Source: Rhodospirillales bacterium CG15_BIG_FIL_POST_REV_8_21_14_020_66_15 (GTDB lineage: Bacteria; Pseudomonadota; Alphaproteobacteria; Rhodospirillales; Casp-alpha2). Taken from it: 32,551 nt of DNA. Numbering within the stretch: position 1 is the first letter of the stretch; each line of letters opens with the position of its first letter. This document shows, piece after piece, positions 6,246-15,896 of this stretch. The notes under the pieces are model-generated. The model saw only the letters and a list, made by a program, of their open reading frames with translations. It did not search any database and was not told the origin of the DNA. The DNA is taken from positions 1-32,551 of the forward strand of contig PFFW01000043.1 in the NCBI GenBank assembly GCA_002781745.1, in the 5' to 3' direction. The position numbers and the translations under genes are program-made.

Positions 6246-7269
6246 TCGATTCTTTCCATCTTTTCCACGCGCTGTAGAAGCCGGAGTCTGGTTTGTTTAT
6301 GTCTTCAAACGCCAAAATCCCCATGCCAGCCGTGAGAAAGTGGACCGGATGTTCTCCCGTCTCGTCCTTCGCCCAAAAAGGCCCAATTACCGGTATGTAG
6401 ACCGAGCGAAACGTGAAACTCCGCGTCTGCTCTTTTCCGCTTGATTTCCATGTTAGGGCGGCAGAGACATCTGGCAACTCAACCATGCTCTCAAACTGCG
6501 CATTGTGGAGCAGGTCGAACCGTTCTAAATGGTTGTTTGCTCCTACGAGCTTATTCACGAAGCTTTTGTCAGGCGGTTGTTTTGACTCATGGGAGTTGGC
6601 GATAGCATAGAGCGAGATGGCGGTTTTGATTGATGTTGGCATCTCAATCTCAACTGGTCGGCCTCCGGGAACCAGGTCAATTGTCACGCCCCCGTCGGTG
6701 TTCATTGGGATTTGCGCCCACGTCTTTCCCCCATTGTATTTGGTGACTACCATCACCAGCCCTTTTGGGGTTTTCTCCACAATAGGGAACGCCTCGGTGT
6801 CGTGAATAATATTCCATACATCTAGGTCTTTGATCTCAAATTTTATCGACACATCAGACAAAGAGTCAGAAGACCTATTAAGAACAGATAAGCGGAACGG
6901 CTTATTATTTTCTTCGTTCGGAACGATGGAGTGACTGTTGAATGTTATTTTATTGTCGTATTTTAAAGGCCTAATAGATAACGCTAAATTATTTTGAACA
7001 CTTTTATTGGATGCCACATACCAAGGAACACCAACTGAAAAGAGCGCCACTCCCACTATAACTAACCACACTGGGACGCCCAAACGGCTAAATCTTTCTG
7101 AGGCTGGCAGGTCGGCTATGTAGATTCCTACCGCAACAAATATAAGCGCGATGCCAAACAAAATCCCACCGTTACTGATCCAATCTGGCAAGTTTGGGTA
7201 CCTCATTGGGACCAACATCCCAAGGAGGAAGAGTGCGATGCCAAAAACAAATGTGGCCAACTCAGACAT
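6232..7269 (-). CDS. Hypothetical membrane protein, passenger gene of the IS element
   Basis: A 345-aa protein of unknown function. Three hydrophobic helices at about 5-22 (FVFGIALFLLGMLVPM), 33-52 (GGILFGIALIFVAVGIYIA) and 66-84 (VPVWLVIVGVALFSVG) are followed by a large soluble C-terminal domain (about 90-345), probably beta-rich: FRLSVLNRSSDSLSDVSIKF, GGVTIDLVPGGRPVEIEM, SFTFRSVYIPVIGPF. I prefer the ATG at 7269, which has AAGG 8 nt upstream, over the ATG at 7299, which has none. Codon use is much more AT-rich than in neighbouring host genes, so it was acquired with the element. It lies upstream of, and overlaps, the 78-aa gene. It resembles no transposition or resistance protein I know. 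Confidence 0.75.
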   Translation of the reverse strand: MSELATFVFGIALFLLGMLVPMRYPNLPDWISNGGILFGIALIFVAVGIYIADLPASERFSRLGVPVWLVIVGVALFSVGVPWYVASNKSVQNNLALSIRPLKYDNKITFNSHSIVPNEENNKPFRLSVLNRSSDSLSDVSIKFEIKDLDVWNIIHDTEAFPIVEKTPKGLVMVVTKYNGGKTWAQIPMNTDGGVTIDLVPGGRPVEIEMPTSIKTAISLYAIANSHESKQPPDKSFVNKLVGANNHLERFDLLHNAQFESMVELPDVSAALTWKSSGKEQTRSFTFRSVYIPVIGPFWAKDETGEHPVHFLTAGMGILAFEDINKPDSGFYSAWKRWKESNVTR

Positions 7270-7345
7270 ACCTGCAACCTTGCCCCCCGGGACCTGCATA
7301 AGTCGAGTCGGTTAGCAATATCGCGGAAGCGTAGCCGGATTAGGT

Positions 7346-7365
7346 TACGTACGTCAAGTTTACAA
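7346..7365 (-). repeat. Right terminal inverted repeat of the IS element
   Basis: Plus-strand TACGTACGTCAAGTTTACAA is the inverted partner of 5192-5211 (19/20). It creates the premature stop (TAA, complement at 7360-7362) of the interrupted gene that reads in from the right. Confidence 0.75.
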
Positions 7366-7671
7366 GCGCGTAAAGTATATGGGGCGTGATTTAATTATCC
7401 ATTTTGTGAAATACGCTGCCCTTTTGATGCTGTCGGAGAGGGTTTTGGCATCACGAAGGTGATAAGACTTGTATCGCCAAATATCATCTAAGGCGCTCTT
7501 TGCGACACTTAAGAGCACGAAAGGATCAAAACGCAAATCCCACTTTGAGTTGAGCGTATTTAGTGCGTCCAGATAAAATTTACACTCTTGCACGAGCGCC
7601 AAAAATCGCGCTTCGATTTGCCTTTTGTTGTAGGGTGGGACATGGCTCTTCGGGGCAGACTTTTTGGGCAT
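7366..7671 (-). pseudogene. N-terminal half of a hypothetical gene split by the IS1595-family insertion
   Basis: From ATG 7671 the frame encodes a Lys-rich start (MPKKSAPKSHVPPYNKRQIE), then a helical region (FLALVQECKFYLDALNTL, SVAKSALDDIW), ending KRAAYFTKWIIKSRPIYFTR at the element boundary. Two more codons inside the inverted repeat lead to a stop at 7360. The continuation of the frame lies on the other side of the element at 5190-5035. The AT-rich codon use equals that of the other half and differs from host genes, so this gene was itself foreign before the IS arrived. Function unknown. Confidence 0.6.
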
Positions 7672-7728
7672 AGCGACCTCCCCGACAATTTCGACTGTCG
7701 TTTAATACAACGCTATAGATTTATGAAA

Positions 7729-7947
7729 TTATTTGTGGCGACCTAAAAGTAGATCGATGGCATCAAGAGATTCTTGTGCGTATTCGTGGGCGTAGGCCTC
7801 GCTACGCTCAATATCGCCAGCAGAGTTCCATTTTTCACTCGTGTTTGGACGTGCTGCGTCCAATATGCCACGGGTAGCGGTGCCATGCGCGTACACCTTC
7901 CTAAAAAAGCTTGAATACTGCTCTCGCAAAGCTTGTTGCTCACTCAT
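7729..7947 (-). CDS. Small hypothetical protein in the AT-rich island
   Basis: A 72-aa frame from ATG 7947 to 7729: MSEQQALREQYSSFFRKVYA at the start and ERSEAYAHEYAQESLDAIDL near the end. It reads like a small helical soluble protein with charged and Tyr/Ala-rich helices. GGGG lies 3-4 nt before the ATG, a poor spacing. An overlapping frame at 7743-7943 is less protein-like. It is oriented with the split gene, 57 nt upstream of it, so the two may once have formed an operon. No family recognised. Confidence 0.45.
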   Translation of the reverse strand: MSEQQALREQYSSFFRKVYAHGTATRGILDAARPNTSEKWNSAGDIERSEAYAHEYAQESLDAIDLLLGRHK

Positions 7948-8195
7948 TGCCCCGTTTCCCGCCCAATATATTGTGACTCGTCCTCAACGCACAGTACAGG
8001 ATGTTGTGTTTGCGTCATAGAATCGCGCGGACTCCAGCATGTCAAGCAGAATCCACGTTTCCCAGGGGTTCATCATGGGTTGTCAAGAGTTAATATGGGA
8101 TAAATGTCAGATAATCAAGTCGTTCTTGAGATTTCCCAAAGCAAATGCTGCCCCGGTCCCTGTTCTGAGGTAACGTGCCTGTTCCGGTTTTGCGG

Positions 8196-9356
8196 CTAGT
8201 CCTTCAGATCCTCCCACAGCTCCTTCACCTTGTCGAAGAAGCCCGTGGATTGCGGGCTTTGGGTTTTGGAGTCGCCGGCGTCCTCGAACTCCTTGAGGAG
8301 TTCCTTCTGGCGTTCCGAAAGGTTCTGCGGCGTTTCCACGGAAACCTGGACGAACATGTCGCCGCGCGCCTTGGAGCGCATGATCGACATGCCCTTGCCG
8401 GCGAGCCGCAACTGATGGCCCGTCGGCGTGCCGGGGGGGATGGTGACGCGGGCCAGCTTGCCCTCGATGGTCGGCACCTCGACCTGGCCGCCGAGCGCCG
8501 CCGTGGTCATGGGAATCGGCACGCGGCAGTGGATGTCGGCGCCGTCGCGGTGGAAGAAGCGGTGCGGGCGGATCGACAGGAACAGGTAGAGGTCGCCCGC
8601 GGGCGCGCCGCGCAGCCCGGCCTCGCCCTCGCCGGCCAGGCGGATGCGGGTGCCGTCCTCGACGCCCGCCGGGATGGTGACGGACAGCGTCTTCTCCCGG
8701 TGCACGCGGCCGGCCCCGCCGCAGGTCTTGCAGGGATCCTTGATGACCGTGCCGCGGCCCTGGCAGGCCGGACAGGTGCGTTCCACGGTGAAGAAGCCCG
8801 ACTGCGAGCGCACGCGCCCCGCGCCCCCGCAGGTGGCGCAGGCGACCGGCGCCGCGGCGCCCTCGGCGCCCGTGCCCTTGCAGGGTTCGCAGGCGACGGA
8901 GGTGGGCACGCGGATTTCCGCCTTCTTGCCGTGAAAGGCGTCTTCCAGGCTCAATTCCATGTTGTAGCGCAGGTCGGCGCCGTGGCCGCCCGCATGGCCG
9001 CCGCCGCGGCCGCCGCGGGCGCCGCCCATGAACTCGCCGAACATTTCCTCGAAGATGTCGCCGAAGCCGGAGAAGCCCTGGCCGCCCTGGCCGAACCCTT
9101 CGAAGCCGCCGGCGCCGGGGCCGCCCGCCTCGAAGGCGGCATGGCCGAAGCGGTCGTAGGCGGCGCGCTTCTCCGGGTCCTTCAGAACCTCGTAGGCCTC
9201 GTTCAGTTCCTTGAACTTCTTGTCGGCGTGCTTGTCGTCGGGATTGCGGTCGGGATGGAACTTCATGGCGAGCTTGCGGTAGGCGCTTTTCAGCTCGCCC
9301 TCGTCGGCGCCCTTCTTGACGCCGAGGATGTCGTAGTAGTCGCGTTTGTCAGCCAT
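8196..9356 (-). CDS. dnaJ: Chaperone protein DnaJ (Hsp40)
   Basis: Co-chaperone that delivers unfolded proteins to DnaK and stimulates its ATPase. From ATG 9356 (386 aa), preceded by GGAGGGG about 8 nt upstream: J-domain 1-70 with the essential HPD motif ([10 protein letters not shown]), a Gly/Phe-rich linker (about 80-125), a zinc-binding domain with four CXXCXGXG repeats ([32 protein letters not shown]), and the C-terminal substrate-binding region. A longer in-frame start at 9386 is unlikely. It follows dnaK on the same strand after 97 nt. Confidence 0.98.
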   Translation of the reverse strand: MADKRDYYDILGVKKGADEGELKSAYRKLAMKFHPDRNPDDKHADKKFKELNEAYEVLKDPEKRAAYDRFGHAAFEAGGPGAGGFEGFGQGGQGFSGFGDIFEEMFGEFMGGARGGRGGGHAGGHGADLRYNMELSLEDAFHGKKAEIRVPTSVACEPCKGTGAEGAAAPVACATCGGAGRVRSQSGFFTVERTCPACQGRGTVIKDPCKTCGGAGRVHREKTLSVTIPAGVEDGTRIRLAGEGEAGLRGAPAGDLYLFLSIRPHRFFHRDGADIHCRVPIPMTTAALGGQVEVPTIEGKLARVTIPPGTPTGHQLRLAGKGMSIMRSKARGDMFVQVSVETPQNLSERQKELLKEFEDAGDSKTQSPQSTGFFDKVKELWEDLKD

Positions 9357-9453
9357 GGTCGGTTCCCCTCCCGGACACAGGCGCAAGGATCGGCGGATCC
9401 GGGACCGCGGCGGGCGGCGTCATGGTCGCGCGCCCGCCGGCGGCCCTCCGGGA

Positions 9454-11409
<1,956 letters not shown>

Positions 11410-11763
11410 TGTTCAATCCTCTCTTCGCGGCAAGCCGGCCCGGGGCCCGATGCGGCGCCCTCATTGCGGCTTCCATTGGGTCTTAAATTGGTCAGGTCGT
11501 TCAACGTTCGCGAACCCTAAGATCTTACCGGCGCGGGGTTAAGAATTTCCTGCCGAAAACCCTTGGGGGTCCGCGGGTTATATAGGCCGGGCCGGTGCGG
11601 GCCGCAAGCATCGGCGGGCAAAAGAATGTGGCGGAAAAACGGTCCGGCTCATACTCCATGTCCCGGGGCACCGTCGAGGGGCGAAACCGGATGCAATCAG
11701 GCTGAGAATCGATCTACAATTTTGGCGAGTTATCGCCGATGGATGCAGGAGGGGACGGAGGCA
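11410..11763. other. Divergent intergenic region between dnaK and the KAP NTPase gene
   Basis: Contains the possible dnaK heat-shock promoter and an AT-rich TTATATAGG (about 11577-11585) that could be part of a promoter for the plus-strand NTPase gene. No inverted repeat of the CIRCE type and no further gene are visible. Confidence 0.4.
11475..11504 (-). promoter_or_regulatory. Possible heat-shock (sigma-32-type) promoter of dnaK
   Basis: On the minus strand TTGAAC (complement of 11499-11504) is followed after 18 nt by CCCAAT (complement of 11475-11480), 66-95 nt before the dnaK ATG. It resembles the TTGAA / CCCAT-type sigma-32 pattern, but the upstream C of CTTGAA is a G here. The call is tentative. 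Confidence 0.3.
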
Positions 11764-13371
11764 ATGACAGGGAAGGCGAACGGAGACGATGACCTCCCGG
11801 AGGGTCCGCCCTGGTTCCTGTTCGACGAACCCGTCGATTGGATAAATAACCAGACCGGCACCCTCGGCGTCATGGACATTCCCTGGGCGGACAAATTCGC
11901 CAAGGCCCTGCCCTCTGATCTTTCCCAGGGGCCCCTGGCCATCGCCGTCTTCGGCCCCTGGGGCAGCGGCAAAACGACAGTCCTGCGGCGCCTTCGGCCC
12001 AAGGGCAACACCAATGTCGTCTGGTTCGAGCCCTGGCGTTACGAGCGCGAGGAACACCTGTTGATCCCGCTGCTGGCCGAGATCACTTCGTGCCTGACCC
12101 GTGATGCAGTCGAGAATACCCGAGGCGACATCCTCAAAACGGGTAAGAAGCTCCTGGGCCGCGCGGCCAAGTTCGCCATGCGGGCGGGCATCGACTGGGC
12201 GGTTTCTGCCTCGGGCGCCAGCGCGATTATTTCCGCCGCCGGCGGCAAGCCGGAAGCGATTGGCGAACAGATCGTCGGCGTGTTCATCGACGAAGCCGGC
12301 GCCAGAAAAAAATTCCAAAGCGAAGTCGACGCTTTCCGAGACGACTTTCAAACGCTTGTCAACGCGGCGTTCCGCAACGAGTGCCCGGTCTACATCATGA
12401 TCGACGACCTGGACCGTTGTTCCCACCTTCAGGTGCTGCGGCTGCTGGAGGCCATGAAGACCTTCTTGTGGGAACCCAATGTGATCTTTGTGTTGGCGCT
12501 TGACCGCGAACAGGTCACCGCAGCCATCGCCGAAACCCTGGTTAGCCGGTTCGCCGGCAAGGACGACCCCATGTTCCAGGCCCGGGTACTGGCGACCCGG
12601 TATCTGGAGAAGTTCTTCCTGCACGCCATCGATATAGGTCACGCCTTCCCTTCCTATGAAGTCGGCGTGCGCGCGCTGAAAGGCACGGCTCCATGTCAGC
12701 TTCAAAAATATGTCGAGCGCGATTGGAAACGGAACAAGAGCGCGACGGACCCAAATGAACCGGTCTGCAATTGGGATGCCGTCACCGGCGTCTTCGAACA
12801 CTGCGACAATAACCTCCGGCGGATCAAACGGTTGGCCCGGTGGGTTTATCTGGAAAACCTGCACTGCGCCCACAAGAACATGGAGAGCTTTTCCGCCGCC
12901 CTGGCGGAATTCGCCCTATCGGAAATCTTCGTCGAACTGTGGGTTCAGGAATTCGCCGGGCGCACCCTTTTCGCCCGAACGCGATACTATACCGCCCTGT
13001 CCGCGGCCATGGACGCCGTCATGGATCAGGATGACGGGGGCATCGATCCGGAATTATCCGTCGTCGCCCTCGAATGCTTCAGGTTCCTGGAAAATGATCC
13101 CGACCTCGAACATCTCAACAACTTCATCGAGAGAAAGAGCGATCCCTCGTTGTTCCGCCCCATAGCGTCAAACGTCGGCAACGTCGTGGCGGCGATCTTC
13201 GTGGTCGCGGACTCTGGTGCGGGCAGGACTTTGCACGACATCCTGCTGTCCAACGACGAAGACCGTTTCCGCGCCCTGGCTTACCTTGTGAAAGAAGCGT
13301 CGCATCTGCGGACGGCCCTGATGCCATCATCGGAAGCGTCCGACGAGAACACCACCCAAGCCCCCAACTGA
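11764..13371 (+). CDS. KAP family P-loop NTPase
   Basis: A 535-aa predicted ATPase of the KAP group (STAND-like NTPases named after Kidins220/ARMS and PifA). Walker A is GPWGSGKT at residues 64-71 and Walker B IMIDDLDRC at 211-219, followed by the KAP signature LLEAMKTFLWEPNVIFVLAL and DREQV. The region between them (about 110-200) carries a weakly hydrophobic stretch (WAVSASGASAIISAAGG), where many KAP proteins have membrane helices. The C-terminal 250 residues are helical, with no recognised effector domain. Start is ATG 11764, with AGGAGG 11 nt upstream (11747-11752). Some bacterial KAP NTPases exclude phage or plasmids (PifA); whether this one does is unknown. It stands alone on the plus strand inside a chaperone block, which suggests an insertion. 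Confidence 0.88.
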   Translation: MTGKANGDDDLPEGPPWFLFDEPVDWINNQTGTLGVMDIPWADKFAKALPSDLSQGPLAIAVFGPWGSGKTTVLRRLRPKGNTNVVWFEPWRYEREEHLLIPLLAEITSCLTRDAVENTRGDILKTGKKLLGRAAKFAMRAGIDWAVSASGASAIISAAGGKPEAIGEQIVGVFIDEAGARKKFQSEVDAFRDDFQTLVNAAFRNECPVYIMIDDLDRCSHLQVLRLLEAMKTFLWEPNVIFVLALDREQVTAAIAETLVSRFAGKDDPMFQARVLATRYLEKFFLHAIDIGHAFPSYEVGVRALKGTAPCQLQKYVERDWKRNKSATDPNEPVCNWDAVTGVFEHCDNNLRRIKRLARWVYLENLHCAHKNMESFSAALAEFALSEIFVELWVQEFAGRTLFARTRYYTALSAAMDAVMDQDDGGIDPELSVVALECFRFLENDPDLEHLNNFIERKSDPSLFRPIASNVGNVVAAIFVVADSGAGRTLHDILLSNDEDRFRALAYLVKEASHLRTALMPSSEASDENTTQAPN

Positions 13372-13408
13372 TGGGCGTGAAGTCCTGGCGCATGGGCCGC
13401 AAGCCGTC

Positions 13409-13639
13409 TCAGTCGTCGATGGTGATGCGGATACCGTGCAGGGCGTACAAGTGATTCTGCAACGACCGCAAATGGGCGATAGAGTCCTCGCCCGCATCAA
13501 CGGCCTCACGCAAATTCTTGACGGCTTTCTGACGCATCGGCGGCGGCATTTTGGCCAAACGCCTAGCTTCGGCTTCCAGTTCGGTCAGCCCGCCGCTGAG
13601 CTTTTTTTCAAGCGTTGTCAGTTTCGCGGCTTCCGACAT
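13409..13639 (-). CDS. Small hypothetical helical protein
   Basis: From ATG 13639 (76 aa), with AAGG 8 nt upstream: MSEAAKLTTLEKKLSGGLTE, then LEAEARRLAKMPPPMRQKAV, then a C-terminal segment with AVDAGEDSIAHLRSLQ. It is predicted to be almost entirely helical, perhaps coiled-coil. An upstream in-frame ATG (13738) gives a poor leader and is less likely. It converges with the KAP NTPase gene, with 37 nt between the stops, and lies downstream of grpE on the same strand. No family recognised. It may have arrived with the NTPase gene. Confidence 0.55.
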   Translation of the reverse strand: MSEAAKLTTLEKKLSGGLTELEAEARRLAKMPPPMRQKAVKNLREAVDAGEDSIAHLRSLQNHLYALHGIRITIDD

Positions 13640-13799
13640 ATTTCTTGCCTTGTACTTTATCTTCAGTACGCATGGACACGTTGCGTCACCACCCTGAAAG
13701 TCTACACTGTTTGGCGGCTTCGAGGGAGAGTCTTTCATCTGTCCTTCGGCGTGGCCCGATCAAATCTTCTCGTGCAGCTTCCCGCCGCTCAGGCTTGCG

Positions 13800-14564
13800 C
13801 TACAGCTTTTCGTCGACCGTGCCGCCGGCGCCGGGCCCGCCCTTCTCGTAGGCCTTGCCGGCGTCCTTGCCGCCGTCCTTGATCTCCCCGGCCTGGGCCG
13901 TGTCGCCCTCGGCCGCCGGCGCCGCCGCCTCGGCCTTCGGGCCGCCCTTGGTGACGCCGACCTTGGCCGGGCGCAGCAGGCGGTCATGCAGCATGTAGCC
14001 GGCCTCGAGCACCTGGGCCACCGTGCCCTGGGGCCTGGTCTCGTCGGGGATTTCGAACAGCGCCTCGTGGGCGTTGGAATCGAAGCGCTGGCCGAGCGGA
14101 TCGATGCGCCTGATGCCGCTGCGCTCGAGCGCCGCCAGAAGCTCCCGTTCCGTCATCTCGACGCCCGTCGCCAGGGTCTCGACCACCTCCGACGACTTGC
14201 GCGCGCCGGCGTCGATGCTGTCGAGCGCGCGGCGCAGGTTGTCGCCGACGGACAGGATCTCGCGGGCGAAGGCGGCGATGGCGTACCTGGAGGCGTCCTG
14301 CTTGTCGCGCTCGGCGCGGCGGCGCACGTTCTCGGCCTCGGCCAGGGCGCGCAGGGTGCGGTCGTTGGCTTCCGCGACCTGGGTCTCCAGCTCGGCGATG
14401 CGCGCCGCCGGATCGGCCTCGTCCGCGTCCTTGGTCATGGACGGGGTCGGCGGTTCGCCCTCGGGCGAGGTGTCCCGGGGCGCGGCGGCGTCCGCGGGTT
14501 CCGCCTGTCCGGGGGTCCGTTCGGGCGCGGTGTCGGGGGTCTGCTCGGGCTTGGTGTCGGACAT
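13800..14564 (-). CDS. grpE: Nucleotide exchange factor GrpE
   Basis: Releases ADP from DnaK and so resets the chaperone cycle. From ATG 14564 (254 aa), with GAAGGAAG just upstream. The first 75 residues are disordered (Thr/Pro/Glu-rich). The long dimerisation helix follows (IAELETQVAEANDRTLRALA, ENVRRRAERDKQDASRYA), then the beta domain with the GrpE signature (HEALFEIPDETRPQGTVAQV, LEAGYMLHDRLLRPAKVGV). A Gly/Ala/Lys-rich tail of about 45 residues after the signature is longer than in many homologues. It lies 46 nt downstream of hrcA and is probably co-transcribed with it. Confidence 0.96.
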   Translation of the reverse strand: MSDTKPEQTPDTAPERTPGQAEPADAAAPRDTSPEGEPPTPSMTKDADEADPAARIAELETQVAEANDRTLRALAEAENVRRRAERDKQDASRYAIAAFAREILSVGDNLRRALDSIDAGARKSSEVVETLATGVEMTERELLAALERSGIRRIDPLGQRFDSNAHEALFEIPDETRPQGTVAQVLEAGYMLHDRLLRPAKVGVTKGGPKAEAAAPAAEGDTAQAGEIKDGGKDAGKAYEKGGPGAGGTVDEKL

Positions 14565-14610
14565 CTGTCTTCCTTCGGATGGCTGTCTTGTGCGGCCGGG
14601 CCGGGACGCC

Positions 14611-15666
14611 TCAGCGCCCGCGGCCGGCACCTATGAAGCCGCCGATCAGATCGGCGGTGTAATCGACCATGGGGATGATGCGGGAATAGTTCATGCGCGT
14701 CGGGCCGATCACGCCGACGGCGCCGATGATGCGCTGCTGCTCGTCGCGGTAGCTGCGCACGACCATGGCGCAGCCAGACAGGTTGAACAGCGCGTTGTCG
14801 GCGCCGATGAAGATCTGCACGCCGTCGGCGCGGTCGGCCATGGACAGGATGCGCAGCATCTGCTCCTTGGTCTCGAGGGCCGAGAACAGGGCGCGGATGC
14901 GCTCCAGGTCGGTGACCAGGTTGACGTCCTCCAGCAGGTGCGCCTGGCCGCGCACGATGAGCGCGCCGCCGGCCCCCGTGTCGCCGCCGGCCCAGGTCGC
15001 GAGCCCGCCCTCGACCAGGCGCGCGGTCAGCTGGTCCAGTTCGGCCCGTTGGCCTTCCAGCTCGCGCATGATGTCGTCGTAGGCGTCGGCCAGATTGCGC
15101 CCGACCAGCCTGGCCGACAGGTAGTTGGTCGCCTGCACCAGGGCCGAGGCCGGCAGATCGGCCGGGATCTCCATGATGCGGTTCTCGACCACGCCCGATT
15201 CCGTGACCATGATGACCAGGGCGCGGCCCGGGCTCAGGTGCACGAACTCGATGTGCTTGAGCGGGCTTTCCGTCTTGGGCGCGACGACCAGCGAGGCGCA
15301 ATGGGCGAGGCCGGAAAGCGTCTGCGTCGCCTGCGCCAGCAGCCCCTCGACGGAACTGGAGGTGCCGGCGCACTGGCTCTTGATGGAGGCGCGTTCGGTC
15401 TCGGTCAGGTGGCCGACCTCCAGGAGCCCGTCGACGTAAAGGCGCAGGCCCTGTTCCGTGGGCAGGCGCCCGGCCGAGGTATGCGGCGAGAACAGCAGGC
15501 CCATGTCCTCCAGGTCGGCCATGACGTTGCGCACCGTCGCCGGCGACAGGGTCACGGGCAGGCGGCGGGCCAGGGTGCGCGAGCCCACGGGTTCGCCGGT
15601 TTCGACGTAGCTTTCGACGATTTCGCGGAAGATCTGGCGCGAACGGTCGTTGAGTTCCTCGATCAT
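14611..15666 (-). CDS. hrcA: Heat-inducible transcription repressor HrcA
   Basis: Represses chaperone genes by binding CIRCE inverted repeats; its folding depends on GroEL. At 351 aa it has the family's normal length. The N-terminal winged helix is clear: LNDRSRQIFREIVESYVETG, EPVGSRTLARR and LSPATVRNVMADLEDMGLL, then SPHTSAGRLPTEQGLRLYVD. A central GAF-like region and the C-terminal IGPTRMNYSRIIPMVDYTA complete it. Start is ATG 15666. It is the first gene of hrcA-grpE and diverges from rph. No CIRCE element is visible near hrcA, grpE or dnaK in this window, so its targets (perhaps groESL) must lie elsewhere. Confidence 0.97.
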   Translation of the reverse strand: MIEELNDRSRQIFREIVESYVETGEPVGSRTLARRLPVTLSPATVRNVMADLEDMGLLFSPHTSAGRLPTEQGLRLYVDGLLEVGHLTETERASIKSQCAGTSSSVEGLLAQATQTLSGLAHCASLVVAPKTESPLKHIEFVHLSPGRALVIMVTESGVVENRIMEIPADLPASALVQATNYLSARLVGRNLADAYDDIMRELEGQRAELDQLTARLVEGGLATWAGGDTGAGGALIVRGQAHLLEDVNLVTDLERIRALFSALETKEQMLRILSMADRADGVQIFIGADNALFNLSGCAMVVRSYRDEQQRIIGAVGVIGPTRMNYSRIIPMVDYTADLIGGFIGAGRGR

Positions 15667-15726
15667 GGCACGGGGCCGCTTTGGCTCGTCATTAAGAAAA
15701 TCGGTTGAAGCGTCGGGTTTGCGCGG

Positions 15727-15755
15727 AATTTAGTCGCCGCATCGCGGGAGTGCAA
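15727..15755 (-). promoter_or_regulatory. Sigma-70-type promoter of hrcA-grpE
   Basis: On the minus strand TTGCAC (complement of 15750-15755), a 17-nt spacer and TAAATT (complement of 15727-15732) lie 61-89 nt before the hrcA ATG. Both hexamers are close to consensus and the spacing is optimal. The element stands out in an otherwise GC-rich intergenic region. Confidence 0.55.
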
Positions 15756-15896
15756 TGCCCGGGCCGCCGCGCGGCGCCCGCGGCGCCGCTCGGCCGGACC
15801 CGGGCCACGGCGCCGGGCGATAAATGCCGGGTTTACCGGGCAGGGCGGCGCGGGTAGTGTGCCGGCCGACGAAACACAGGCTGGGGGATTCGCCAT

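Larger units (their letters stand above)
5192..7365 (+). mobile_element. IS1595-family (ISXO2-like) element with passenger genes, about 2.17 kb
   Basis: The element is bounded by 20-bp inverted ends (19/20 identical). It contains a transposase (plus strand, next to the left end) and two minus-strand passenger genes: a membrane protein gene of about 345 codons and a 78-codon gene that overlaps it. The left part has intermediate GC; the passenger part is clearly AT-rich compared with the host. Immediately outside the ends only CGCG is shared (5187-5190 and 7367-7370). I found no convincing 8-bp target duplication, so the exact ends are uncertain by a few bases. The insertion interrupts a minus-strand gene. 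Confidence 0.75.

Noticed and set aside
7346-7440. Frame on the plus strand from the right inverted repeat, sharing YVRQVY-RVK with the left ORF
   Set aside because: The shared residues come only from translating the two inverted repeats; similarity stops at the repeat edge.
7743-7943. Second frame overlapping the 72-aa ORF at 7729-7947
   Set aside because: Same strand, shifted frame and a less protein-like sequence; only one of the two can be real, and the longer frame reads better.
15667-15896. CIRCE operator near hrcA (a GAGTGCAA half-like word at 15748-15755)
   Set aside because: There is no matching inverted half at the right distance, and the word forms part of the -35 of a good sigma-70 promoter.
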